Assembly: GCA_023474025.1 (NCBI GenBank)
Contig: JAMCYH010000058.1
Span: 1 to 43,081, forward strand
DNA: 43,081 nucleotides
Source: Deltaproteobacteria bacterium
GTDB taxonomy: Bacteria; Desulfobacterota; Desulfomonilia; Desulfomonilales; Desulfomonilaceae
Reading direction: 5' to 3'
Shown here: positions 7,370 through 16,439 of the stretch, piece by piece
Position numbering within the stretch: position 1 is the first letter of the stretch
How the letters are laid out: every line of letters starts with the position of its first letter
Made by a program: the position numbers and the translations under genes
The notes under the pieces: model-generated
Databases searched by the model: none
Told to the model about the DNA's origin: nothing
The model's input: the letters and a program-made list of their open reading frames with translations, nothing else

Positions 7370-8590
7370 ATGAAACTAAAATCGAAGACGATCTTAGTCA
7401 TGACTACACTGGTAGGCGTTCTTGTAGCCGTTATTGCAGCCGGCAATTTGCCGAAAAAAGGGATTCCTGAATCCCAGGAAAAACGGCTCAGCAAGAGTGA
7501 TCATGATCCTAACGAAGCAAAGGAAGACCCAAATCATAAGATTATTAAGCTGTCTCAATCGGTGATCAAAGAAGAGGGCATAACTATTAGCTCCGCATCT
7601 CCTGGAAAGCTCCGGGTAACAGCCGATCTTCCCGGCCAGGTTGTAATCAACGCTGATCGCATGGCCCATATAGTCCCACGCATGGGCGGCATAGTAATTG
7701 ATGTCCGCAAAAAGGCAGGAGACCAGGTTGAGGCCGGAGAGGTGATGGCTGTTATGGAAAGCAGGGAATTGGCGGACGCCAAAGCTAAATACCTTGCCGC
7801 TATGAAGAGGCTTGACCTTGCGACAAGCAATTTTAAAAGGTTTGAGATGCTGTGGGAAAAGGTAGCCATCCCTGAAAAACAGTATATTGAGATCAAGACC
7901 GCTAGGGACGAAGCAGAAATAGAAAAAGATTCAGCCGAACAAAGACTACGCGCTCTGGGATTCACAGAGAAATTCTTACGAAAATTGCCCAGCGAACCGA
8001 CCGACTCTCTGTCGAGATATGAAATAACATCTCCTTTTCAGGGGACAGTGATCCAGAAACACATAACCCTGGGTGAAATGCTCAAAGATGATACCAACGC
8101 TTTTGTGGTAGCCGATCTCAGTACTGTGTGGGTTAACGTGCAAGTTTACCCGAAAGATCTTCCTAATGTCAGGAGTGGACAGAAGGTTGTTATATCTGTC
8201 GGTAATGGAACCCCTGATTTTCAAGGAACCGTGGAGTACGTAGAACCGGTTGTGGGGGACAATACCAGATCAGCTATTGCAAGAGTGGTCCTCCACAACC
8301 CTGATGGAAAATTGCGCCCCGGCCTTTTTGTTTCAGCAAAAGTTTCGATTGAGGATGTAGATGTTTCTGTACTCGTTCCAAAGACTGCGCTAAAGAATGT
8401 AGACAATAAATCCGTCACATTTGTACGTGAGAATGAGGGTTTTGAACCTCGGATCGTAAAAACCGGTCGGACAGATGGCGAACATGTTGAAATTGTTTCA
8501 GGACTTCAGCCTGGTGAACGGTTCGCATCCGGTGGATCATTTCTCCTCAAAGCGGAACTGGGTAAAAGCGATGTCGCCGATGATCACTAA
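7370..8590 (+). CDS. RND heavy-metal efflux periplasmic adaptor (CzcB/CusB-like)
   Basis: A 406-aa membrane-fusion protein of the HlyD/CzcB family, which links an inner-membrane RND pump to an outer-membrane channel. It has an N-terminal membrane anchor or signal (residues 8-26), a His/Asp-containing linker, a split biotinyl-lipoyl domain (PRMGGIVIDVRKKAGD near 100), a helical hairpin (about 130-190), a beta-barrel and membrane-proximal domain (about 215-375), and the family's ending (GGSFLLKAELGKS). Length is typical. GGAG lies upstream of the ATG. It is 42 bp ahead of the pump gene. The SFLLKAELGK end is like CzcB rather than the Met-rich CusB. Confidence 0.92.
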   Translation: MKLKSKTILVMTTLVGVLVAVIAAGNLPKKGIPESQEKRLSKSDHDPNEAKEDPNHKIIKLSQSVIKEEGITISSASPGKLRVTADLPGQVVINADRMAHIVPRMGGIVIDVRKKAGDQVEAGEVMAVMESRELADAKAKYLAAMKRLDLATSNFKRFEMLWEKVAIPEKQYIEIKTARDEAEIEKDSAEQRLRALGFTEKFLRKLPSEPTDSLSRYEITSPFQGTVIQKHITLGEMLKDDTNAFVVADLSTVWVNVQVYPKDLPNVRSGQKVVISVGNGTPDFQGTVEYVEPVVGDNTRSAIARVVLHNPDGKLRPGLFVSAKVSIEDVDVSVLVPKTALKNVDNKSVTFVRENEGFEPRIVKTGRTDGEHVEIVSGLQPGERFASGGSFLLKAELGKSDVADDH

Positions 8591-8632
8591 TTTAGGGCAA
8601 GAATTTGCCACATACATTGAGGCTCGTTACTA

Positions 8633-11600
8633 ATGCTTGAAAAAGTTTTAAAATTCTCTGTTGAACACAGGTACCTAGTTTTGATAGGAGTTGTCTGCGT
8701 CGCCATCATTGGCTTGTTCTCGTTGCAGAGGCTTCCGATCGACGCCGTGCCGGACATTACTCCTGTCCAGGTTCAAGTTAACACAGAGTTCCCGGGGTTC
8801 TCCCCAGTTGACATTGAAAAGCAGATCACCTTTCCAGTTGAGAACGCACTCGCGGGCATACCTGGGCTTATTTATACCAGATCATTGTCGAGAAACGGAT
8901 TTTCTCAGGTTGTCGCTATCTTTCGTGACGATGTGAGTATTTATTTTGCGCGACAGCAAGTGAATGAGAGGTTGGTTGAAGCCCGAAGGAACCTTCCAGC
9001 CGGCGCTGAACCAAAGATGGGGGCAATCACTACCGGGCTTGGAGAAGTATATGTTTGGACAGTTGGCTACAAACATCCTGATGGAAAAGGGGCGAATATC
9101 AAGGACGGTTTACCGGGTTGGCAGAGCGACGGATCATACTTGACCCCTGATGGCCAGAGACTTGTTACCAGTCTTGAGCAAACGGCCTACCTTAGAACGG
9201 TTGAGGACTGGATTATTCGCCCTCAGCTCAAGAGCGTTGAAGGAGTTGCTGATGTTGACGCCATAGGCGGTTTTGTCAAAAAATATCATGTCCAACCGGA
9301 CCCAATGAAGCTCTTTTCCTACGGATTAACATTTCAGGATTTGATTGAGGCGATAAGGCGCAACAACATCAGTTCAGGATCAGGATATATTGAACATCAG
9401 GGTGAAGCTTACGTTGTCCGTGCGGACGCCAGGCTCTCAGACGAGACCCAGATTGCGGATATCGTGGTAAGCACCAGGTCAGGCACACCGATCCACATTC
9501 ATGATGTCGCTACCGTTGCGATAGGAAAGGAACTCCGTACCGGCAGCGCAAGCTTTAATGGAAATGAAGCGGTAATTGGCACAGCATGGATGCTGATCGG
9601 GGCAAACAGCCGGACAGTGGCGGCATCCGTTTCGGAAAAGTTGGACAAGATCAACAAGAACCTTCCTCCAGATGTCCGGGCCAAGCCGGTTCTCAGTAGA
9701 ACAAAACTAGTGGATGCAACCATTGCGACCGTTCGTACCAATCTCACTGAAGGCGCAATCTTGGTCATAGTCGTCCTGTTTATTCTCCTTGGCAACATTA
9801 GGGCTGCCGTCATAACCGCTTTTGCAGTCCCTCTTTCCATGCTTATGGCGTTCACCGGTATGGTGCAGTTACACGTAAGCGGAAACCTTATGAGCCTAGG
9901 GGCTATAGACTTCGGCTTAATCGTAGATGGGGCCGTGATCATCGTAGAAAACTGTCTACGACGTTTAGGAGAAAAACAACATGAGGTTGGACGAGTTCTG
10001 TACCTACCCGAGCGTCTCCACGAAGTCGTGGTTGCCAGCAAAGAAATGATTCAGCCCTCCGTGTTTGGTCAAGCTATCATTATAACGGTCTACATTCCGA
10101 TCCTGTCTCTTACTGGGATTGAAGGAAAAATGTTTCACCCTATGGCGACGACTGTCATTCTCGCTCTTGTCTCAGCATTTGTAATTTCGTTGACAGTCGT
10201 CCCCGCAATGGTAGCCGTATTCATATCGGGTAGGGTGAAAGAAGACAAAAACATACTCATCAAAATGGCTGAACGTGTTTACGAACCTGCTCTGAAGTTT
10301 GCCTTGCTTCATCGTTACCTGGTCGTCACCGGAGGAATAGCCTGTTTCGTTTTATCTCTGTTGCTTTTTGGGCGTCTTGGACAAGAATTTATTCCTACTC
10401 TTGACGAAAAAGATATCTGCGTCCAGCCCATGCGTATACCTAGCACAAGCTTGACTCAATCTACCGAAATGCAACTAAAGGTTGAAAAAGCCCTTTTACG
10501 ATTTCCAGAAGTCGCATTAGTTTACTCCAAGACAGGTACGGCCGAAATGGCGTCAGACCCTATGCCGCCAAATGTTTCGGATACATTTGTTATTCTAAAG
10601 CCTCAAGAGAAATGGCCCAATCCAGGCGAGCCGAAAAGCAGCCTGATAGAGCGGATAGAAACGGCATTGGAAAAGCTGCCCGGGGCCAAATACGAGTTTA
10701 CACAGCCGATACAGATGCGCTTCAATGAACTGATCGCAGGTGTTCGTAGTGACGTGGCCATCAAGGTTTATGGAGATAAATTTGAAGACATGGCGCGAAC
10801 TGCCCAGTCCATTGCTCGTGTTGTCGAGAAAATTCCCGGCGCCGCTGATGTGAAAGTGGAACAGACAGAAGGCTTACCGGCAGTAGATATAGATGTCGAC
10901 AGGGCAGCGATCTCCCGTTATGGTCTCAGCGCCGCTGATGTTCAGGAAGTAACGGCGATTGGTGTAGGCGGGAGAGAAGCTGGTTTGGTTTTTGAAGGTG
11001 ATCGAAGATTTGACATCGTAGTACGGTTGTCTGAAAATCTCAGAAATGATGTTTCCGCTTTGGAGAATCTTCCCGTACCGTTGCCTCCCCAAGGTGTATC
11101 TTCACAGTATCCAAATTCGGACTCCACTGACAACGTCACGAATAAAGCAGTCAGAGTAAACTTCCTACCCCTCAAAGAAGTCGCCAAGGTTCGTACGACG
11201 GAAGGGATCAACCAAATCAGTCGAGAAAACGGCAAGCGTCGAATTGTGGTTCAGACAAATGTTAGAGGTCGTGATCTGGGATCTTTCGTAGCGGAGGCGC
11301 AGCAAACAATTAATGAGCAGGTAAAGATACCACCAGGCCAATGGTTGGATTGGGGTGGACAGTTTGAGAACCTTCTTGCCGCCAGGAAACGCCTGAGCAT
11401 CGTTGTGCCCTTGAGCCTCATCCTGATTTTCCTGCTTCTGTTCAGCGCTTTTAACTCGGTAAAGGATGCATTGCTCGTGTTCACAGGTATTCCTTTGGGA
11501 TTGACGGGCGGCATATTATCGTTGTGGCTGCGTGGAATGCCTTTTTCAATAACAGCGGCAGTGGGTTTCATCGCATTGGCCGGCGTCGCCGTGCTAAACG

Positions 11601-11896
11601 GATTGGTCATGGTCACTCTCATCAACCAGTTATGCAAAGACGGAAACCCAACTTATGACGCTATTGTTCAAGGGTCTCTCCGTCGGCTGAGACCCGTGCT
11701 TATGACAGCCCTGGTCGCTTCTTTGGGGTTTGTGCCTATGGCTCTGTCCACAGGAACCGGGGCTGAGGTGCAGCGTCCTTTGGCTACCGTAGTAATCGGC
11801 GGGTTGATTTCAAGCACTGGCCTTACTCTGTTGGTGCTGCCCGCTCTTTACAGGATTTTTCAACGTGACAAGGATATTGAAGAAGCTCGATTATAA
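8633..11896 (+). CDS. Heavy-metal efflux RND pump, CzcA family
   Basis: A 1087-aa inner-membrane proton-driven efflux pump of the HME-RND class, full length. N-terminal TM1 (about 14-32) is followed by a periplasmic porter domain, a TM block (about 365-545), a second porter domain, and a C-terminal TM block (about 920-1075). The diagnostic TM4 motif is DFGLIVDGAVIIVEN (426-440), the pattern of divalent-cation pumps (Co/Zn/Cd, CzcA type) rather than the Cu/Ag CusA type. The preceding adaptor is also Czc-like. No CzcC/CusC outer-membrane factor gene is in the window, so it must use a channel encoded elsewhere. The P-type ATPase follows 55 bp downstream. Confidence 0.95.
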   Translation: MLEKVLKFSVEHRYLVLIGVVCVAIIGLFSLQRLPIDAVPDITPVQVQVNTEFPGFSPVDIEKQITFPVENALAGIPGLIYTRSLSRNGFSQVVAIFRDDVSIYFARQQVNERLVEARRNLPAGAEPKMGAITTGLGEVYVWTVGYKHPDGKGANIKDGLPGWQSDGSYLTPDGQRLVTSLEQTAYLRTVEDWIIRPQLKSVEGVADVDAIGGFVKKYHVQPDPMKLFSYGLTFQDLIEAIRRNNISSGSGYIEHQGEAYVVRADARLSDETQIADIVVSTRSGTPIHIHDVATVAIGKELRTGSASFNGNEAVIGTAWMLIGANSRTVAASVSEKLDKINKNLPPDVRAKPVLSRTKLVDATIATVRTNLTEGAILVIVVLFILLGNIRAAVITAFAVPLSMLMAFTGMVQLHVSGNLMSLGAIDFGLIVDGAVIIVENCLRRLGEKQHEVGRVLYLPERLHEVVVASKEMIQPSVFGQAIIITVYIPILSLTGIEGKMFHPMATTVILALVSAFVISLTVVPAMVAVFISGRVKEDKNILIKMAERVYEPALKFALLHRYLVVTGGIACFVLSLLLFGRLGQEFIPTLDEKDICVQPMRIPSTSLTQSTEMQLKVEKALLRFPEVALVYSKTGTAEMASDPMPPNVSDTFVILKPQEKWPNPGEPKSSLIERIETALEKLPGAKYEFTQPIQMRFNELIAGVRSDVAIKVYGDKFEDMARTAQSIARVVEKIPGAADVKVEQTEGLPAVDIDVDRAAISRYGLSAADVQEVTAIGVGGREAGLVFEGDRRFDIVVRLSENLRNDVSALENLPVPLPPQGVSSQYPNSDSTDNVTNKAVRVNFLPLKEVAKVRTTEGINQISRENGKRRIVVQTNVRGRDLGSFVAEAQQTINEQVKIPPGQWLDWGGQFENLLAARKRLSIVVPLSLILIFLLLFSAFNSVKDALLVFTGIPLGLTGGILSLWLRGMPFSITAAVGFIALAGVAVLNGLVMVTLINQLCKDGNPTYDAIVQGSLRRLRPVLMTALVASLGFVPMALSTGTGAEVQRPLATVVIGGLISSTGLTLLVLPALYRIFQRDKDIEEARL

Positions 11897-11951
11897 ACCG
11901 GTGAAATAATAAATCCCAAAATACATAGCGATTCCCAATAAGGAAAACAAC

Positions 11952-13853
11952 ATGAGTGAAGGAGAGAAACAAGAGGGTCTGTTTGAAGGCAGGTGGTATG
12001 AGTATCCTCCGATGCGCAATGCCCTCCTTTCAGGTTTGTTGACTGGGGTGGCTTTTTCTTTGACCCATCTTCAAGTGATCCCATATGCTGTTGAAATATC
12101 GCTGTTCGTTGTCGCAATTTGTATAGGAGGCTATTACTGGATCCGAGAGGGGATCGAGGAATTTATTGAAGAGAGACAAGTTGGCATAAGTATCCTCATG
12201 CTTGCAGCTACTATCGGATCTGCAGCGCTTAATATGTGGGACGAAGCGGCTTTTCTGGTATTTCTATATGCGACGGCTGAAGCGTTAGAACATTATGCGT
12301 ATACGAAGACCAGACACTCTATTAAAAACCTTCTCGATCTAGCGCCAAAGCATGCTCGGGTGCTGATAAATGGGGAAGAAATAAGCGTGCCGGCAGACGA
12401 GTTAAAAGCTGGAGACATATTTACGGTAAAACCCGGCGAGTCGATTCCCACAGATGGAATCGTTGTGCAAGGAAGATCCAGTGTCAACGAGGGCCCTGTT
12501 ACGGGCGAGTCCATCCCGGTGGACAAAAAGGAAAGCTCGATGGTTTTCGCTGCTACGATGAACCAGGAAGGATCTCTGGAAATTCGTGCGACGGCTGCGT
12601 TTCAAAACAACACATTGTCCCGGATGGTTCATCTTGTTCAAGAAGCACAGGAACAGAAAGGAAAAGCCCAAGTCTTCATCGAACGATTTGGAAGAGTCTA
12701 TTCACCTCTAGTGCTTCTCGTATCTTTTCTCCTGATTCTGACCCCGCTAATTCTAGGGCTTGTTTTCTCTGAGTGGGCTACCAGAGCTGTCGTGCTTCTT
12801 GTAGCGGCAGCTCCGTGCGCTCTTGCCATGTCCACGCCTGTGGCAATGGCCTCCGGTATAGGAACAGCGGGAAAAACAGGTGTGCTGATAAAAGGGGGAA
12901 TGCACCTTGAGAACCTCGGTAAAATCCGGGCAGTAGCATTTGATAAAACGGGAACACTAACAAAAGGCTCTCCCGTAATTACCGACATAGTAGCATTAGA
13001 CGGAAACGCTTCCGACATATTGCAATACTCGTATAGTGTCGAGAGATTCTCGGAACACCCTCTCGCAAAAGCCATTGTAAGAAAGGGAGAAGAAGATGGC
13101 ATTACATGCTTGAATGCTACGGATTTCAAAGCGATTGCGGGCTATGGGGCTGCCGCTAAAATTGGACATGAGACCATTTTTGTAGGAAAGGAAGGCTTGT
13201 TCAGAAAATCTGGTAATAACGATATGTCGATCCCTAAAATAGCATCGCTTAGAGCCGAAGGCAAGACAGTCCTTTTCGTAGGAACTGATAGGAAAATTTT
13301 TGGAGCTATTGCCATAAGAGACGAAATTAAACCCCGGGCAAAGGAGGCCATAGAAGACTTGCACGCTATGGGGATCAAGGTCGTCATGCTCACCGGAGAT
13401 AACGAATTGACCGCTAACTCCATTGCAAAAGAATTGGAATTCGATGAAGTCAAGGCGGGCCTGAAACCGGAAGACAAGTTATTAGCCATAAAAGAATTGG
13501 AAAAGAAATATGGGCCGGTAGCAATGGTGGGGGATGGGATAAACGACGCTCCTGCTCTTGCCCAAGCCACTCTTGGAATAGCTATGGGTACGGCAGGAAC
13601 GGATTCAGCTATTGAAGCGGCGGATATAGCGCTGATGGCTGATGACCTTACGAAAATATCCTATGCCCTCCGCCTGGGTAGCAAAGCAAGAAAGATAAGT
13701 ATGCAAAATATTATTTTTTCAATTTCGATCCTGGCCATTCTTATTCCTGCGGCCCTTGCAGGAATGATGAGTGTTGCGGTGACGGTATTTTTTCATGAAT
13801 CCTCGGAACTCTTAGCAGTGGCAAACGGTTTGCGAGTGGCAAAGCATCCCTAG
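11952..13853 (+). CDS. P1B-type heavy-metal-transporting ATPase with APC motif
   Basis: A 633-aa inner-membrane ATPase moving metal from cytoplasm to periplasm, where the RND pump can take over. Visible are TGES (actuator, about 183-186), DKTGTLT with phosphorylated Asp331, the SEHPLAKA nucleotide motif, MLTGDN, and GDGINDAPALA (527-537). The transport-site motif in the sixth helix is APC (287-289), where most P1B ATPases have CPC, SPC or TPC. The last helix carries HESSE (615-619), resembling the HEGxT of P1B-4 Co/Zn/Cd/Fe exporters. There is no N-terminal metal-binding domain. AAGGA lies 8 nt upstream. Substrate is inferred to be a divalent transition metal, with moderate certainty. Confidence 0.93.
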   Translation: MSEGEKQEGLFEGRWYEYPPMRNALLSGLLTGVAFSLTHLQVIPYAVEISLFVVAICIGGYYWIREGIEEFIEERQVGISILMLAATIGSAALNMWDEAAFLVFLYATAEALEHYAYTKTRHSIKNLLDLAPKHARVLINGEEISVPADELKAGDIFTVKPGESIPTDGIVVQGRSSVNEGPVTGESIPVDKKESSMVFAATMNQEGSLEIRATAAFQNNTLSRMVHLVQEAQEQKGKAQVFIERFGRVYSPLVLLVSFLLILTPLILGLVFSEWATRAVVLLVAAAPCALAMSTPVAMASGIGTAGKTGVLIKGGMHLENLGKIRAVAFDKTGTLTKGSPVITDIVALDGNASDILQYSYSVERFSEHPLAKAIVRKGEEDGITCLNATDFKAIAGYGAAAKIGHETIFVGKEGLFRKSGNNDMSIPKIASLRAEGKTVLFVGTDRKIFGAIAIRDEIKPRAKEAIEDLHAMGIKVVMLTGDNELTANSIAKELEFDEVKAGLKPEDKLLAIKELEKKYGPVAMVGDGINDAPALAQATLGIAMGTAGTDSAIEAADIALMADDLTKISYALRLGSKARKISMQNIIFSISILAILIPAALAGMMSVAVTVFFHESSELLAVANGLRVAKHP

Positions 13854-14750
13854 CGCAGCAGAGCGTTGGTTCCGAGTTTCTCAGCATCATGTTCCCTCTG
13901 TCCGTTTACGGCTTCGCGATGTCCCTCACGGCACTGGATGGGCTACTGTCTCCATCTACGCAATCTCTATTTGTTCCCTACAGGCGCACATTTAAAACTT
14001 TTCCTTGACATTGTGCCAAAAAACATCATAATTATATAAATAGCTATTGATATATTGATTCCCAAATGGCGACCACAAATCTCTGAGGGACAATGGAGCC
14101 CGTCAAAACCACGCGTCTTTGTTTTTGCTTCTAATATTCCCCCTACATGAATCACATCCGCGACCAGGTCGCGTTACAGACTCGGAATACGCTATGTTAG
14201 GTTTGAAACTTGACGATACACTTAACTCCTTCAATTTTTTAAAATACATGCGGAAAAGTTACGGCAATGGAACCTATGAAATGGTCGGGTCAGATGTTTT
14301 GCTATCTTTTGTTGACCGCCTCTCGATAAAGAAAAAGTATCTCTTAAGCTACCTAAGCAAAAATGGGATCGGGCCGACGATGATATAAAAGTCACAGGTT
14401 GGCTTAGATGATTTAGAGAGCGGTTGGGATTACAATTTTGCAAGTTACAGTCCATTTCTAAATAACCGCTATAGAAGGTGGGGCAGGGGAGTTGCATGGA
14501 AGCACCCTTGTTCAACATCAAATCACAATGATAATGTAAACTGATCATCGTCGTTTATCTAGGGCGGGGCACGTCGCTATAATGACTCTTCAGGCATTAT
14601 CAACATGACCATTTTGCTCCATATGTGAAAATAGCTTGCGTGACTTTTGCGGGACACGGTTATGGTTCGTTGTGGTCAGTAGTGGATTTTTTGCAACGGT
14701 GTTCCGGCATAAGTTATTGAATTAATTGAGAGTGTGTCTTAACTGATGGA
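13854..14750. other. Long region without a confident gene
   Basis: Nearly 900 bp between the ATPase and the tRNA-derived repeat. The best open frame is the weak 64-codon one at 14194-14388, listed separately. Base composition is uneven and I see no strong hairpin or transposon end. It could be remnants at the edge of an older insertion. Confidence 0.4.
14194..14388 (+). CDS. Possible small protein, unknown
   Basis: A 64-aa frame starting MLGLKLDDTLNSFNF and rich in Lys, Tyr, Leu and Ser (KKKYLLSYLSK). Composition looks protein-like, but the ribosome site is weak and no family is recognised. It may be a remnant or chance frame. Confidence 0.25.
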   Translation: MLGLKLDDTLNSFNFLKYMRKSYGNGTYEMVGSDVLLSFVDRLSIKKKYLLSYLSKNGIGPTMI

Positions 14751-14795
14751 TTCCTAATCCGCAGGTCGCAGGTTCAATTCCTGCCGGGGGTACCA
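14751..14795 (+). other. Left attachment repeat: 3' part of tRNA-Arg(CCU)
   Basis: A 45-bp sequence starting TTCCTAATCCGCAGGTCGCA and ending GGGGGTACCA, identical to 24522-24566. It reads as the 3' part of a tRNA: anticodon loop TTCCTAA (anticodon CCT), the 3' side of the anticodon stem, variable loop, T-arm GCAGG-TTCAATT-CCTGC, acceptor strand and encoded CCA. The 5' half (which should start near ACCCCCG) is not found upstream, so this is an attachment site rather than a working tRNA gene. The integrase gene begins 107 bp inside. Confidence 0.88.
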
Positions 14796-14860
14796 AATTA
14801 TTTCAATAAGTTAGCCTACGAATTTCCCCAAAAACTGACTCCTAAATCAAGGGTTTTTCA

Positions 14861-14882
14861 AAAAAGGTAACAAAAAGGTAAC
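14861..14882 (+). repeat. Tandem 11-bp repeats, candidate integrase arm sites (left)
   Basis: AAAAAGGTAAC occurs twice head to tail (14861-14871 and 14872-14882), just outside the end of the integrase gene. The same 11-mer in the same orientation is found near the other end of the element (24415-24425). Lambda-type tyrosine recombinases bind short direct repeats in the arms flanking the core, and these fit in number and place. Confidence 0.55.
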
Positions 14883-14901
14883 GCGGGCCAGTTTTTAAAT
14901 C

Positions 14902-16047
14902 CTATTTTCTGGCGTTTGACGCGACTAGAATTTGGGTTAAGCCGTTGTCGTAAGTGAATTTGTCTATAGCCGACACAAGCTCCTCATCGCTGACAAATCC
15001 ATACCGCTCTGAAACATTCAACGCTTTTCCAGCATGACCCATTATCAATTCCCGTATCTCTGAATCAATACCGCTTCGCCTCGCGTTTGTCTTCCAACTG
15101 TGTCTCAAATCGTGAAAGCACGGAGTGGGTTGTTCCCAATTGAGTCTCTTTAACGCCCGTGGCCATGGTTTGTGAATCGATTGTGGCTCAACCTGAAATA
15201 GCTTGTCGTCATTCAACGACCTGATCTTCCCTATACGTTCAAATACCGGGATGAGTTCGCGATGAATCGGAACACGTTTACATTTTCCTTCTTTCGTGTC
15301 TGTCGCGTGAAAGGATATGATCCGTTTCGAAAGATTCACATTGCTCCATCGAAGTTTGAAAACTTCACCCTTTCTCATCCCAGACAGATAGCTCATCCAT
15401 ATCATGTCCTGAAACCACACAGGGCAAAGATCCTTGATCCTTTCGACATCCGCCAACCCGATATAAACCTGACGTTCCCCAGATTTCTCGCTCAGTTTCT
15501 TTATCTGCCGACATGGATTGATTTCCAGGACCTGATGTTCGATCAAAACCCGGAACACCCCACTAATAGCCGACATTTCACGATTTATAGTCGCGTTTGC
15601 GACGCCTTCCTGTGAGCGGTTCTCGCGATAAGATTTCAGTACAGGAATTGTGATGTCCTTGATAGGTCTATTTTTACCAAAATATTTTACGAGGTGGGCC
15701 AGTTTCTGGTGATACCGTTTCGGCATACTCAAATTCTTGAAGCTGGGATCATTGACGTAAAGTTCCACAGCCTTCCAGAAAGTGATTACTTTAGGCGGAC
15801 GCTTGGCCTGGGAGGGTTTTAGCGCCTCCGGTATCTCCCAGTTTTGGTTTACGAACAACTTCACACAGGCTTGACGGCCATTAATTGACAACTGGGAATA
15901 ATCCGACTTCCTTAAGGCCTCGATTAACTCAGCCTCAATAGCCAACGCCTGACGTTTATTTTCACAGTCTTGAAGGCTTAACTTGATAATGACCCCAAAA
16001 GGACGAAAGAACACATACCAGGTTTTTCCTTGTTTCTTTACCGACAT
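14902..16047 (-). CDS. Tyrosine recombinase (site-specific integrase)
   Basis: A 381-aa phage-type integrase. Residues about 85-170 form the SAM-like core-binding domain and about 195-355 the catalytic domain. Catalytic residues are visible as R225 (SGMRKGEV), a Lys near 252-255, H312 and R315 (HDLRH), H338 (MGHAG) and nucleophile Y349 (SERYG). It is complete and should be active. It points at the left tRNA-derived repeat, the usual arrangement for tRNA-targeting islands. The start codon lies inside the preceding excisionase-like gene (10-nt overlap), so the two are translated together; AAAGGAG lies about 12 nt upstream. Confidence 0.95.
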   Translation of the reverse strand: MSVKKQGKTWYVFFRPFGVIIKLSLQDCENKRQALAIEAELIEALRKSDYSQLSINGRQACVKLFVNQNWEIPEALKPSQAKRPPKVITFWKAVELYVNDPSFKNLSMPKRYHQKLAHLVKYFGKNRPIKDITIPVLKSYRENRSQEGVANATINREMSAISGVFRVLIEHQVLEINPCRQIKKLSEKSGERQVYIGLADVERIKDLCPVWFQDMIWMSYLSGMRKGEVFKLRWSNVNLSKRIISFHATDTKEGKCKRVPIHRELIPVFERIGKIRSLNDDKLFQVEPQSIHKPWPRALKRLNWEQPTPCFHDLRHSWKTNARRSGIDSEIRELIMGHAGKALNVSERYGFVSDEELVSAIDKFTYDNGLTQILVASNARK

Positions 16048-16361
16048 AAAAGCGCGATCTCCTTTGTTAAAGATTTCACGCCATTCTCCTTATCCCCCGG
16101 ATCATCTTCTTTTGCCAAAGATCCGTTTTCTACAGGTCCCGTCCAAGGTCTATCATAATCGCGCGGACGGTCAACAATTTTTTTGGGCGGAGCGACAATC
16201 CGACGAGAAAGAAAATTTTGCAATTCAGTTTCGGCAATTAACCTTCGCCTTTCAGAAACTTGAATATATTCCAACTTTCCAGCTTTGAGCCATCGACATA
16301 TAGTTATATCTGACACGTGCAATTCTTGCGCCGCCTGAATCGGCGTATAATATTTTTCCAC
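16038..16361 (-). CDS. Excisionase-like MerR-type helix-turn-helix protein
   Basis: A 107-aa protein. Residues 5-55 are a winged HTH of the excisionase/AlpA kind (YYTPIQAAQELHVSDITICRWLKAGKL split across 5-30, then RRRLIAETEL), in which recognition of DNA and an R-x-I wing are typical. The remainder is a polar, Pro/Asp-rich tail. It overlaps the integrase gene by 10 nt on the same strand. By position it should be the recombination directionality factor or a regulator of the integrase. The upstream AT-rich repeats at 16440-16600 are likely its control region. Confidence 0.8.
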   Translation of the reverse strand: MEKYYTPIQAAQELHVSDITICRWLKAGKLEYIQVSERRRLIAETELQNFLSRRIVAPPKKIVDRPRDYDRPWTGPVENGSLAKEDDPGDKENGVKSLTKEIALLCR

Positions 16362-16439
16362 GACTACCCTCCAAATTCGCCGAGAAAATAAATGTTGTTA
16401 ATTTCAATCTGGAAATGATTTTTTAGTCCCAGCGCCTTG

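Noticed and set aside
11860-12117. Frame opposite the start of the P-type ATPase
   Set aside because: No ribosome site and it is opposite a conserved gene; shadow.
14701-14795. Possible complete tRNA-Arg gene at the left repeat
   Set aside because: No 5' acceptor strand (ACCCCCG-like), D-arm or complete anticodon stem can be found upstream of the CCT anticodon loop, so it is only the 3' part.
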